Source: Auanema rhodensis (Eukaryota; Nematoda; Chromadorea; Rhabditida; Rhabditidae). Taken from it: a stretch of DNA of 64,000 nt. This document shows positions 14,901 to 25,931 of the stretch, in pieces (the first letter of the stretch is position 1; the number at the start of each line of letters is the position of its first letter). Both the position numbers and the translations under genes were made by a program. Under the pieces are notes generated by a model. It saw only the letters and a list, made by a program, of their open reading frames with translations, made no database searches and was not told where the DNA came from. Where the stretch lies: positions 18,754,476 through 18,818,475 of the forward strand of contig OZ059894.1 in the NCBI GenBank assembly GCA_964057225.1, given 5' to 3'.

Positions 14901-17900
14901 TGAAAATCGAGGATATAAGTGTGAACTTATATCAGTTGATATCTCGGTGCATTTTTAAGCTAGCGCAAATCTGATAACACAGATCGACGCAGCTTAAAAA
15001 TCCGCATCGAATGCACTATACTACATTGAGAAACGCTTAATACAAAAATTAGTTATGATCGTTTGAAAAATGATGCATTAGTGTATGTTGAGTTTCCATG
15101 TACACTCAACATTGCTTCCAAAAACATTTTGACAAAAATTTTTTCGAAAAATTTCAAAATAATTTAGCAAAAAGTAGATGTTTTTAGATTCCTTTTTTCA
15201 AGGCAAAGACGATGGACAATGTTATTCAACGAAAAATTTAATTCTTCAGGGTGAAAATTGAGGATATATGTGTGAACTTATATCAGTTGATATCTCGGTG
15301 CATTTTTAAGCTAGCGCAAATCTGTTAACACAGATCAACGCAGCTTAAAAATCCGCATCGAATGCACTATACTACATTGAGAAACGCTTAATACAAAAAT
15401 TAGTTATGATCGTTTGAAAAATGATGCATTAGTGTATGTTGAGTTTCCATGTACACTCAACATTGCTTCCAAAAACATTTTGACAAAAATTTTTTCGAAA
15501 AATTTCAAAATAATTTAGCAAAAAGTAGATGTTTTTAGATTCCTTTTTTCAAGGCAAAGACGATGGACAATGTTATTCAACGAAAAAAATAATTCTTCAG
15601 GGTGAAAATCGAGGATATAAGTGTGAACTTATATCAGTTGATATCTCGGTGCATTTTTAAGCTAGCGCAAATCTGATAACACAGATCGACGCAGCTTAAA
15701 AATCCGCATCGAATGCACTATACTACATTGAGAAACGCTTAATACAAAAATTAGTTATGATCGTTTGAAAAATGATGCATTAGTGTATGTTGAGTTTCCA
15801 TGTACACTCAACATTGCTTCCAAAAACATTTTGACAAAAATTTTTTCAAAAAATTTCAAAATAATTTAGCAAAAAGTAGATGTTTTTAGATTCCTTTTTT
15901 CAAGGCAAAGACGATGGACAATGTTATTCAACGAAAAAATTAATTCTTCAGGGTGAAAATCGAGGATATAAGTGTGAACTTATATCAGTTGATATCTCGG
16001 TGCATTTTTAAGCTAGCGCAAATCTGATAACACAGATCGACGCAGCTTAAAAATCCGCATCGAATGCACTATACTACATTGAGAAACGCTTAATACAAAA
16101 ATTAGTTATGATCGTTTGAAAAATGATGCATTAGTGTATGTTGAGTTTCCATGTACACTCAACATTGCTTCCAAAAACATTTTGACAAAAATTTTTTCGA
16201 AAAATTTCAAAATAATTTAGCAAAAAGTAGATGTTTTTAGATTCCTTTTTTCAAGGCAAAGACGATGGACAATGTTATTCAACGAAAAAAATAAATCTTC
16301 AGGGTGAAAATCGAGGATATAAGTGTGAACTTATATCAGTTGATATCTCGGTGCATTTTTAAGCTAGCGCAAATCTGATAACACAGATCGACGCAGCTTA
16401 AAAATCCGCATCGAATGCACTATACTACATTGAGAAACGCTTAATACAAAAATTAGTTATGATCGTTTGAAAAATGATGCATTAGTGTATGTTGAGTTTC
16501 CATGTACACTCAACATTGCTTCCAAAAACATTTTGACAAAAATTTTTTCGAAAAATTTCAAAATAATTTAGCAAAAAGTAGATGTTTTTAGATTCCTTTT
16601 TTTCAAGGCAAAGACGATGGACAATGTTATTCAACGAAAAAAATAATTCTTCAGGGTGAAAATCGAGGATATAAGTGTGAACTTATATCAGTTGATATCT
16701 CGGTGCATTTTTAAGCTAGCGCAAATCTGATAACACAGATCGACGCAGCTTAAAAATCCGCATCGAATGCACTATACTACATTGAGAAACGCTTAATACA
16801 AAAATTAGTTATGATCGTTTGAAAAATGATGCATTAGTGTATGTTGAGTTTCCATGTACACTCAACATTGCTTCCAAAAACATTTTGACAAAAATTTTTT
16901 CAAAAAATTTCAAAATAATTTAGCAAAAAGTAGATGTTTTTAGATTCCTTTTTTCAAGGCAAAGACGATGGACAATGTTATTCAACGAAAAAATTAATTC
17001 TTCAGGGTGAAAATCGAGGATATAAGTGTGAACTTATATCAGTTGATATCTCGGTGCATTTTTAAGCTAGCGCAAATCTGATAACACAGATCGACGCAGC
17101 TTAAAAATCCGCATCGAATGCACTATACTACATTGAGAAACGCTTAATACAAAAATTAGTTATGATCGTTTGAAAAATGATGCATTAGTGTATGTTGAGT
17201 TTCCATGTACACTCAACATTGCTTCCAAAAACATTTTGACAAAAATTTTTTCGAAAAATTTCAAAATAATTTAGCAAAAAGTAGATGTTTTTAGATTCCT
17301 TTTTTTCAAGGCAAAGACGATGGACAATGTTATTCAACGAAAAAAATAATTCTTCAGGGTGAAAATCGAGGATATAAGTGTGAACTTATATCAGTTGATA
17401 TCTCGGTGCATTTTTAAGCTAGCGCAAATCTGATAACACAGATCGACGCAGCTTAAAAATCCGCATCGAATGCACTATACTACATTGAGAAACGCTTAAT
17501 ACAAAAATTAGTTATGATCGTTTGAAAAATGATGCATTAGTGTATGTTGAGTTTCCATGTACACTCAACATTGCTTCCAAAAACATTTTGACAAAAATTT
17601 TTTCGAAAAATTTCAAAATAATTTAGCAAAAAGTAGATGTTTTTAGATTCCTTTTTTCAAGGCAAAGACGATGGACAATGTTATTCAACGAAAAAAATAA
17701 TTCTTCAGGGTGAAAATCGAGGATATAAGTGTGAACTTATATCAGTTGATATCTCGGTGCATTTTTAAGCTAGCGCAAATCTGATAACACAGATCGACGC
17801 AGCTTAAAAATCCGCATCGAATGCACTATACTACATTGAGAAACGCTTAATACAAAAATTAGTTATGATCGTTTGAAAAATGATGCATTAGTGTATGTTG

Positions 17901-18965
17901 AGTTTCCATGTACACTCAACATTGCTTCCAAAAACATTTTGACAAAAATTTTTTCGAAAAATTTCAAAATAATTTAGCAAAAAGTAGATGTTTTTAGATT
18001 CCTTTTTTCAAGGCAAAGACGATGGACAATGTTATTCAACGAAAAAAATAATTCTTCAGGGTGAAAATCGAGGATATAAGTGTGAACTTATATCAGTTGA
18101 TATCTCGGTGCATTTTTAAGCTAGCGCAAATCTGATAACACAGATCGACGCAGCTTAAAAATCCGCATCGAATGCACTATACTACATTGAGAAACGCTTA
18201 ATACAAAAATTAGTTATGATCGTTTGAAAAATGATGCATTAGTGTATGTTGAGTTTCCATGTACACTCAACATTGCTTCCAAAAACATTTTGACAAAAAT
18301 TTTTTCGAAAAATTTCAAAATAATTTAGCAAAAAGTAGATGTTTTTAGATTCCTTTTTTCAAGGCAAAGACGATGGACAATGTTATTCAACGAAAAAATT
18401 AATTCTTCAGGGTGAAAATCGAGGATATAAGTGTGAACTTATATCAGTTGATATCTCGGTGCATTTTTAAGCTAGCGCAAATCTGATAACACAGATCGAC
18501 GCAGCTTAAAAATCCGCATCGAATGCACTATACTACATTGAGAAACGCTTAATACAAAAATTAGTTATGATCGTTTGAAAAATGATGCATTAGTGTATGT
18601 TGAGTTTCCATGTACACTCAACATTGCTTCCAAAAACATTTTGACAAAAATTTTTTCGAAAAATTTCAAAATAATTTAGCAAAAAGTAGATGTTTTTAGA
18701 TTCCTTTTTTCAAGGCAAAGACGATGGACAATGTTATTCAACGAAAAAATTAATTCTTCAGGGTGAAAATCGAGGATATAAGTGTGAACTTATATCAGTT
18801 GATATCTCGGTGCATTTTTAAGCTAGCGCAAATCTGATAACACAGATCGACGCAGCTTAAAAATCCGCATCGAATGCACTATACTACATTGAGAAACGCT
18901 TAATACAAAAATTAGTTATGATCGTTTGAAAAATGATGCATTAGTGTATGTTGAGTTTCCATGTA
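5966..18965. repeat. 351-bp satellite array, block 2 (longest)
   Basis: About 37 monomers between Merlin copies 1 and 2. Higher-order structure is visible. The divergent monomer marked by CTGTTAACAC recurs at 9004, 10759, 13566 and 15322, spaced 1755, 2807 and 1756 bp (5, 8 and 5 monomers within 1 bp). A second marker, ATGTTTTCAGTTTTC, is at 12721 and 14476, again 1755 bp apart. Stretches of five monomers have therefore been duplicated as blocks. No gene seen. First and last 8 bases are the TCCATGTA copies bordering the Merlin elements. Confidence 0.97.
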
Positions 18966-20229
18966 GGCTCTAGTGCAGTTTTTCCCCCCCCCCCGCCTAA
19001 GCCCCGCCCCTTTTGCCAAACGGTGCATACTTTTTGTCAACCTGTATAATTTTAAACCGGCGGGAGACATACCTTTCAGAACGGGGGGTTTGGGGGGTTT
19101 ACCCCCCATTCTCGGTGTTTAGTTTTGATTTACTTTTGATTAAATTTAATTATAATATTTTTATTATTCACGGTTATTAATATCATTCATAAAATCATTA
19201 ATATCACATAACATATTTTCAAAAAGGTCTGAATTTATGTGTCTACGGCGCCACATAAATTCACAGAAATAACCATCTAACATGTGAGTCTGTACCCCCC
19301 ATAAACGCTTAAATTTGGCTTTCGCAATGTTCCAAACTCCCTCTATAGTATTAGTATGAGCTGCGGTTTCGGGGTCAACAAAATTATATGTATGGTTAAC
19401 CGTCAGATGGGTGTATTGCTTGTTTAAAGATTCTAACCCCCCATAAGCGCGCCAGCAGTCTGATATTATAGTACTTCCAGGATTTATTGAGAACTCAATA
19501 CATTCCTGGAGAGTAGCTCTACTTCTATCAGGCACTGCATACAAAAAACATTCCTTTGTCTCACGACATATCCCCCCAAACACCCATTGCTCTGGCTTAA
19601 CCCTACCAACATTATATTTACGCTTAGATACAAGGGTCTCATCTATCTCTACAGTCATATTAGGGCCCCCTATTTTAACTGGATTTTTTAAAAGGGAGTG
19701 GGCACAGACCTCACGTAAAAAATTATTATAGTCTACTACAGTATGATTGGATCCTATTCCCAGCTCATCTTTGCAAAATTGAACTGTAGTATACTCCTTT
19801 GTCCAACAGTAGATGAAGAGTATGAAGTTAGCATACGATAAGTGAGAACCTATTTAATTTTAATTATTTACATCTTAAATGTGAAGCTATACCTTCTAAA
19901 AATGTTCTTTTTTTTAATTGCTGTTCTTTCCTACAGCTTTTTTTGGGGCATCTCCACCGTTCACGCTCTATTGAGAGCTTCATTTCAGATTGGCAGAGGC
20001 TACAGATCATAGCATCTGGTAACAACCCCTTTTCTTGCAAAAATCGAATTGCATTTTCTTTAGTTGCAACTTTATCTCTTAGAGCGAACATGCTGTCAGA
20101 TTGACTTCGAGATATCGATTGTTTTTTATTTGATATTTATTATAATTTTTTTAATTTTTAAGCAACTGTGTGCTTTTCGGCAAAAGGGGCGGGGCTTAGG
20201 GCCGGGGGGGGAAAAACTGCACTTGAACC
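18966..20229 (-). mobile_element. Merlin-family DNA transposon, copy 2 (complete)
   Basis: Complete 1264-bp element. The terminal inverted repeats are about 50 bp, imperfect, and share AGTGCAGTTTTTCCCC and CTAAGCCCCGCCCCTTTTGCC. The left end begins GGCTCTAGTGCAG; the right end reads GGTTCAAGTGCAG on the opposite strand. It is flanked by the 8-bp direct repeat TCCATGTA (18958-18965 and 20230-20237); an 8-9 bp duplication is usual for Merlin. It encodes one transposase on the minus strand. The 200 bp between the left repeat and the stop codon hold G/C runs and AT-rich sequence with no gene. The length of the C and G runs in the repeats varies between copies. Confidence 0.93.
19164..20091 (-). 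CDS. Merlin transposase, copy 2 (two exons)
   Basis: DDE transposase expected to cut and paste the element through its terminal repeats. Exon 1 is 19893-20091 and exon 2 is 19164-19849; the 43-nt intron 19850-19892 starts GTATAG and ends AATAG. Unspliced, the frame stops after about 75 residues; spliced, it is open for 294 residues. The N-terminus has a zinc ribbon (C30, C33, C48, C53). The ISXO2-like catalytic domain carries D136 (VEID), D197 (SDCW) and E236 (NTIEG), with VNHTYNFVDP between them. That order and the FLEGS...FIYCW region at the splice junction are typical of IS1016/Merlin transposases. This copy reads YFCEF where the others read YLCEF. Splicing is inferred from the frame, not shown by transcript data. 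Confidence 0.88.
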
Positions 20230-23200
20230 TCCATGTACACTCAACATTGCTTCCAAAAACATTTTGACAAAAATTTTTTCGAAAAATTTCAAAATAATTT
20301 AGCAAAAAGTAGATGTTTTTAGATTCCTTTTTTCAAGGCAAAGACGATGGACAATGTTATTCAACGAAAAAATTAATTCTTCAGGGTGAAAATCGAGGAT
20401 ATAAGTGTGAACTTATATCAGTTGATATCTCGGTGCATTTTTAAGCTAGCGCAAATCTGATAACACAGATCGACGCAGCTTAAAAATCCGCATCGAATGC
20501 ACTATACTACATTGAGAAACGCTTAATACAAAAATTAGTTATGATCGTTTGAAAAATGATGCATTAGTGTATGTTGAGTTTCCATGTACACTCAACATTG
20601 CTTCCAAAAACATTTTGACAAAAATTTTTTCGAAAAATTTCAAAATAATTTAGCAAAAAGTAGATGTTTTTAGATTCCTTTTTTCAAGGCAAAGACGATG
20701 GACAATGTTATTCAACGAAAAAATTAATTCTTCAGGGTGAAAATCGAGGATATAAGTGTGAACTTATATCAGTTGATATCTCGGTGCATTTTTAAGCTAG
20801 CGCAAATCTGATAACACAGATCGACGCAACTTAAAAATCCGCATCGAATGCACTATACTACATTGAGAAACGCTTAATACAAAAATTAGTTATGATCGTT
20901 TGAAAAATGATGCATTAGTGTATGTTGAGTTTCCATGTACACTCAACATTGCTTCCAAAAACATTTTGACAAAAATTTTTTCGAAAAATTTCAAAATAAT
21001 TTAGCAAAAAGTAGATGTTTTTAGATTCCTTTTTTCAAGGCAAAGACGATGGACAATGTTATTCAACGAAAAAAATAATTCTTCAGGGTGAAAATCGAGG
21101 ATATAAGTGTGAACTTATATCAGTTGATATCTCGGTGCATTTTTAAGCTAGCGCAAATCTGATAACACAGATCGACGCAGCTTAAAAATCCGCATCGAAT
21201 GCACTATACTACATTGAGAAACGCTTAATACAAAAATTAGTTATGATCGTTTGAAAAATGATGCATTAGTGTATGTTGAGTTTCCATGTACACTCAACAT
21301 TGCTTCCAAAAACATTTTGACAAAAATTTTTTCGAAAAATTTCAAAATAATTTAGCAAAAAGTAGATGTTTTTAGATTCCTTTTTTCAAGGCAAAGACGA
21401 TGGACAATGTTATTCAACGAAAAAATTAATTCTTCAGGGTGAAAATCGAGGATATAAGTGTGAACTTATATCAGTTGATATCTCGGTGCATTTTTAAGCT
21501 AGCGCAAATCTGATAACACAGATCGACGCAGCTTAAAAATCCGCATCGAATGCACTATACTACATTGAGAAACGCTTAATACAAAAATTAGTTATGATCG
21601 TTTGAAAAATGATGCATTAGTGTATGTTGAGTTTCCATGTACACTCAACATTGCTTCCAAAAACATTTTGACAAAAATTTTTTCGAAAAATTTCAAAATA
21701 ATTTAGCAAAAAGTAGATGTTTTTAGATTCCTTTTTTCAAGGCAAAGACGATGGACAATGTTATTCAACGAAAAAAATAAATCTTCAGGGTGAAAATCGA
21801 GGATATAAGTGTGAACTTATATCAGTTGATATCTCGGTGCATTTTTAAGCTAGCGCAAATCTGATAACACAGATCGACGCAGCTTAAAAATCCGCATCGA
21901 ATGCACTATACTACATTGAGAAACGCTTAATACAAAAATTAGTTATGATCGTTTGAAAAATGATGCATTAGTGTATGTTGAGTTTCCATGTACACTCAAC
22001 ATTGCTTCCAAAAACATTTTGACAAAAATTTTTTCGAAAAATTTCAAAATAATTTAGCAAAAAGTAGATGTTTTTAGATTCCTTTTTTTCAAGGCAAAGA
22101 CGATGGACAATGTTATTCAACGAAAAAAATAATTCTTCAGGGTGAAAATCGAGGATATAAGTGTGAACTTATATCAGTTGATATCTCGGTGCATTTTTAA
22201 GCTAGCGCAAATCTGATAACACAGATCGACGCAGCTTAAAAATCCGCATCGAATGCACTATACTACATTGAGAAACGCTTAATACAAAAATTAGTTATGA
22301 TCGTTTGAAAAATGATGCATTAGTGTATGTTGAGTTTCCATGTACACTCAACATTGCTTCCAAAAACATTTTGACAAAAATTTTTTCGAAAAATTTCAAA
22401 ATAATTTAGCAAAAAGTAGATGTTTTTAGATTCCTTTTTTCAAGGCAAAGACGATGGACAATGTTATTCAACGAAAAAAATAATTCTTCAGGGTGAAAAT
22501 CGAGGATATAAGTGTGAACTTATATCAGTTGATATCTCGGTGCATTTTTAAGCTAGCGCAAATCTGATAACACAGATCGACGCAGCTTAAAAATCCGCAT
22601 CGAATGCACTATACTACATTGAGAAACGCTTAATACAAAAATTAGTTATGATCGTTTGAAAAATGATGCATTAGTGTATGTTGAGTTTCCATGTACACTC
22701 AACATTGCTTCCAAAAACATTTTGACAAAAATTTTTTCGAAAAATTTCAAAATAATTTAGCAAAAAGTAGATGTTTTTAGATTCCTTTTTTCAAGGCAAA
22801 GACGATGGACAATGTTATTCAACGAAAAAATTAATTCTTCAGGGTGAAAATCGAGGATATAAGTGTGAACTTATATCAGTTGATATCTCGGTGCATTTTT
22901 AAGCTAGCGCAAATCTGATAACACAGATCGACGCAGCTTAAAAATCCGCATCGAATGCACTATACTACATTGAGAAACGCTTAATACAAAAATTAGTTAT
23001 GATCGTTTGAAAAATGATGCATTAGTGTATGTTGAGTTTCCATGTACACTCAACATTGCTTCCAAAAACATTTTGACAAAAATTTTTTCGAAAAATTTCA
23101 AAATAATTTAGCAAAAAGTAGATGTTTTTAGATTCCTTTTTTCAAGGCAAAGACGATGGACAATGTTATTCAACGAAAAAATTAATTCTTCAGGGTGAAA

Positions 23201-23397
23201 ATCGAGGATATAAGTGTGAACTTATATCAGTTGATATCTCGGTGCATTTTTAAGCTAGCGCAAATCTGATAACACAGATCGACGCAGCTTAAAAATCCGC
23301 ATCGAATGCACTATACTACATTGAGAAACGCTTAATACAAAAATTAGTTATGATCGTTTGAAAAATGATGCATTAGTGTATGTTGAGTTTCCATGTA
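20230..23397. repeat. 351-bp satellite array, block 3
   Basis: Nine monomers plus the 8-bp target duplication, between Merlin copies 2 and 3. The monomer phase continues across both elements. No gene seen. Confidence 0.97.
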
Positions 23398-24661
23398 GGC
23401 TCTAGTGCAGTTTTTCCCCCCCCCCCGCCTAAGCCCCGCCCCTTTTGCCAAACGGTGCATACTTTTTGTCAACCTGTATAATTTTAAACCGGCGGGAGAC
23501 ATACCTTTCAGAACGGGGGGTTTGGGGGGTTTACCCCCCATTCTCGGTGTTTAGTTTTGATTTACTTTTGATTAAATTTAATTATAATATTTTTATTATT
23601 CACGGTTATTAATATCATTCATAAAATCATTAATATCACATAACATATTTTCAAAAAGGTCTGAATTTATGTGTCTACGGCGCCACATAAATTCACACAA
23701 ATAACCATCTAACATGTGAGTCTGTACCCCCCATAAACGCTTAAATTTGGCTTTCGCAATGTTCCAAACTCCCTCTATAGTATTAGTATGAGCTGCGGTT
23801 TCGGGGTCAACAAAATTATATGTATGGTTAACCGTCAGATGGGTGTATTGCTTGTTTAAAGATTCTAACCCCCCATAAGCGCGCCAGCAGTCTGATATTA
23901 TAGTACTTCCAGGATTTATTGAGAACTCAATACATTCCTGGAGAGTAGCTCTACTTCTATCAGGCACTGCATACAAAAAACATTCCTTTGTCTCACGACA
24001 TATCCCCCCAAACACCCATTGCTCTGGCTTAACCCTACCAACATTATATTTACGCTTAGATACAAGGGTCTCATCTATCTCTACAGTCATATTAGGGCCC
24101 CCTATTTTAACTGGATTTTTTAAAAGGGAGTGGGCACAGACCTCACGTAAAAAATTATTATAGTCTACTACAGTATGATTGGATCCTATTCCCAGCTCAT
24201 CTTTGCAAAATTGAACTGTAGTATACTCCTTTGTCCAACAGTAGATGAAGAGTATGAAGTTAGCATACGATAAGTGAGAACCTATTTAATTTTAATTATT
24301 TACATCTTAAATGTGAAGCTATACCTTCTAAAAATGTTCTTTTTTTTAATTGCTGTTCTTTCCTACAGCTTTTTTTGGGGCATCTCCACCGTTCACGCTC
24401 TATTGAGAGCTTCATTTCAGATTGGCAGAGGCTACAGATCATAGCATCTGGTAACAACCCCTTTTCTTGCAAAAATCGAATTGCATTTTCTTTAGTTGCA
24501 ACTTTATCTCTTAGAGCGAACATGCTGTCAGATTGACTTCGAGATATCGATTGTTTTTTATTTGATATTTATTATAATTTTTTTAATTTTTAAGCAACTG
24601 TGTGCTTTTCGGCAAAAGGGGCGGGGCTTAGGGCCGGGGGGGGAAAAACTGCACTTGAACC
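23398..24661 (-). mobile_element. Merlin-family DNA transposon, copy 3 (complete, left partner of a tandem pair)
   Basis: Complete 1264-bp element with both terminal repeats. TCCATGTA precedes it at 23390-23397. On the right it is followed only by TCCAT (24662-24666), after which copy 4 begins at once. The full 8-bp duplication and the satellite are therefore missing between the two copies. Confidence 0.92.
23596..24523 (-). CDS. Merlin transposase, copy 3 (two exons)
   Basis: Exon 1 is 24325-24523 and exon 2 is 23596-24281, with a 43-nt intron between them; 294 residues when spliced. The zinc ribbon and the D, D, E catalytic residues are intact, and the two exon frames match copies 4-7. I see no disabling change. 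With copy 4 immediately to its right, the two transposase genes stand in tandem on the same strand. Confidence 0.87.
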
Positions 24662-24666
24662 TCCAT

Positions 24667-25931
24667 GGCTCTAGTGCAGTTTTTCCCCCCCCCCCGCCTA
24701 AGCCCCGCCCCTTTTGCCAAACGGTGCATACTTTTTGTCAACCTGTATAATTTTAAACCGGCGGGAGACATACCTTTCAGAACGGGGGGTTTGGGGGGTT
24801 TACCCCCCATTCTCGGTGTTTAGTTTTGATTTACTTTTGATTAAATTTAATTATAATATTTTTATTATTCACGGTTATTAATATCATTCATAAAATCATT
24901 AATATCACATAACATATTTTCAAAAAGGTCTGAATTTATGTGTCTACGGCGCCACATAAATTCACACAAATAACCATCTAACATGTGAGTCTGTACCCCC
25001 CATAAACGCTTAAATTTGGCTTTCGCAATGTTCCAAACTCCCTCTATAGTATTAGTATGAGCTGCGGTTTCGGGGTCAACAAAATTATATGTATGGTTAA
25101 CCGTCAGATGGGTGTATTGCTTGTTTAAAGATTCTAACCCCCCATAAGCGCGCCAGCAGTCTGATATTATAGTACTTCCAGGATTTATTGAGAACTCAAT
25201 ACATTCCTGGAGAGTAGCTCTACTTCTATCAGGCACTGCATACAAAAAACATTCCTTTGTCTCACGACATATCCCCCCAAACACCCATTGCTCTGGCTTA
25301 ACCCTACCAACATTATATTTACGCTTAGATACAAGGGTCTCATCTATCTCTACAGTCATATTAGGGCCCCCTATTTTAACTGGATTTTTTAAAAGGGAGT
25401 GGGCACAGACCTCACGTAAAAAATTATTATAGTCTACTACAGTATGATTGGATCCTATTCCCAGCTCATCTTTGCAAAATTGAACTGTAGTATACTCCTT
25501 TGTCCAACAGTAGATGAAGAGTATGAAGTTAGCATACGATAAGTGAGAACCTATTTAATTTTAATTATTTACATCTTAAATGTGAAGCTATACCTTCTAA
25601 AAATGTTCTTTTTTTTAATTGCTGTTCTTTCCTACAGCTTTTTTTGGGGCATCTCCACCGTTCACGCTCTATTGAGAGCTTCATTTCAGATTGGCAGAGG
25701 CTACAGATCATAGCATCTGGTAACAACCCCTTTTCTTGCAAAAATCGAATTGCATTTTCTTTAGTTGCAACTTTATCTCTTAGAGCGAACATGCTGTCAG
25801 ATTGACTTCGAGATATCGATTGTTTTTTATTTGATATTTATTATAATTTTTTTAATTTTTAAGCAACTGTGTGCTTTTCGGCAAAAGGGGCGGGGCTTAG
25901 GGCCGGGGGGGGGAAAAACTGCACTTGAACC
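24667..25931 (-). mobile_element. Merlin-family DNA transposon, copy 4 (complete, right partner of a tandem pair)
   Basis: Complete 1265-bp element beginning GGCTCTAGTG directly after the 5-bp TCCAT that follows copy 3. The right end ...CACTTGAACC is followed by TCCATGTA (25932-25939) and then satellite. Orientation is the same as copy 3, giving a head-to-tail dimer of about 2.5 kb. Confidence 0.92.
24865..25792 (-). CDS. Merlin transposase, copy 4 (two exons)
   Basis: Exon 1 is 25594-25792 and exon 2 is 24865-25550; 294 residues when spliced through the 43-nt intron. Zinc ribbon and D, D, E residues are all present, and the sequence matches copies 3 and 5-7 in both exon frames. No frameshift or stop seen. 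Confidence 0.87.

Noticed and set aside
18912-19109. 65-residue minus-strand frame (also 23344-23541, 35103-35300 and a variant at 24628) across satellite and Merlin left end
   Set aside because: It crosses the transposon/satellite junction, is glycine/proline/lysine-rich from G/C runs, and has no support apart from being open. It recurs only because the junction is duplicated.
19659-19863. Transposase broken by a frameshift and stop between the 75- and 164-residue frames
   Set aside because: A 43-nt GT-AG intron removes the stop and joins the frames with the family motif continuous across the junction, in every copy.
19164-20091. Bacterial insertion sequence (IS1595/ISXO2 family) and so a prokaryotic window
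   Set aside because: The catalytic domain is related, but the gene has a spliceosomal-type intron, sits in satellite DNA and fits eukaryotic Merlin; the neighbouring Polinton is also eukaryotic.
20064-20267. 67- to 84-residue plus-strand frames over the Merlin right end (also 24496, 25765, 31251, 33578, 36255)
   Set aside because: Antisense to the transposase start and running through the terminal repeat into satellite; shadow frames.
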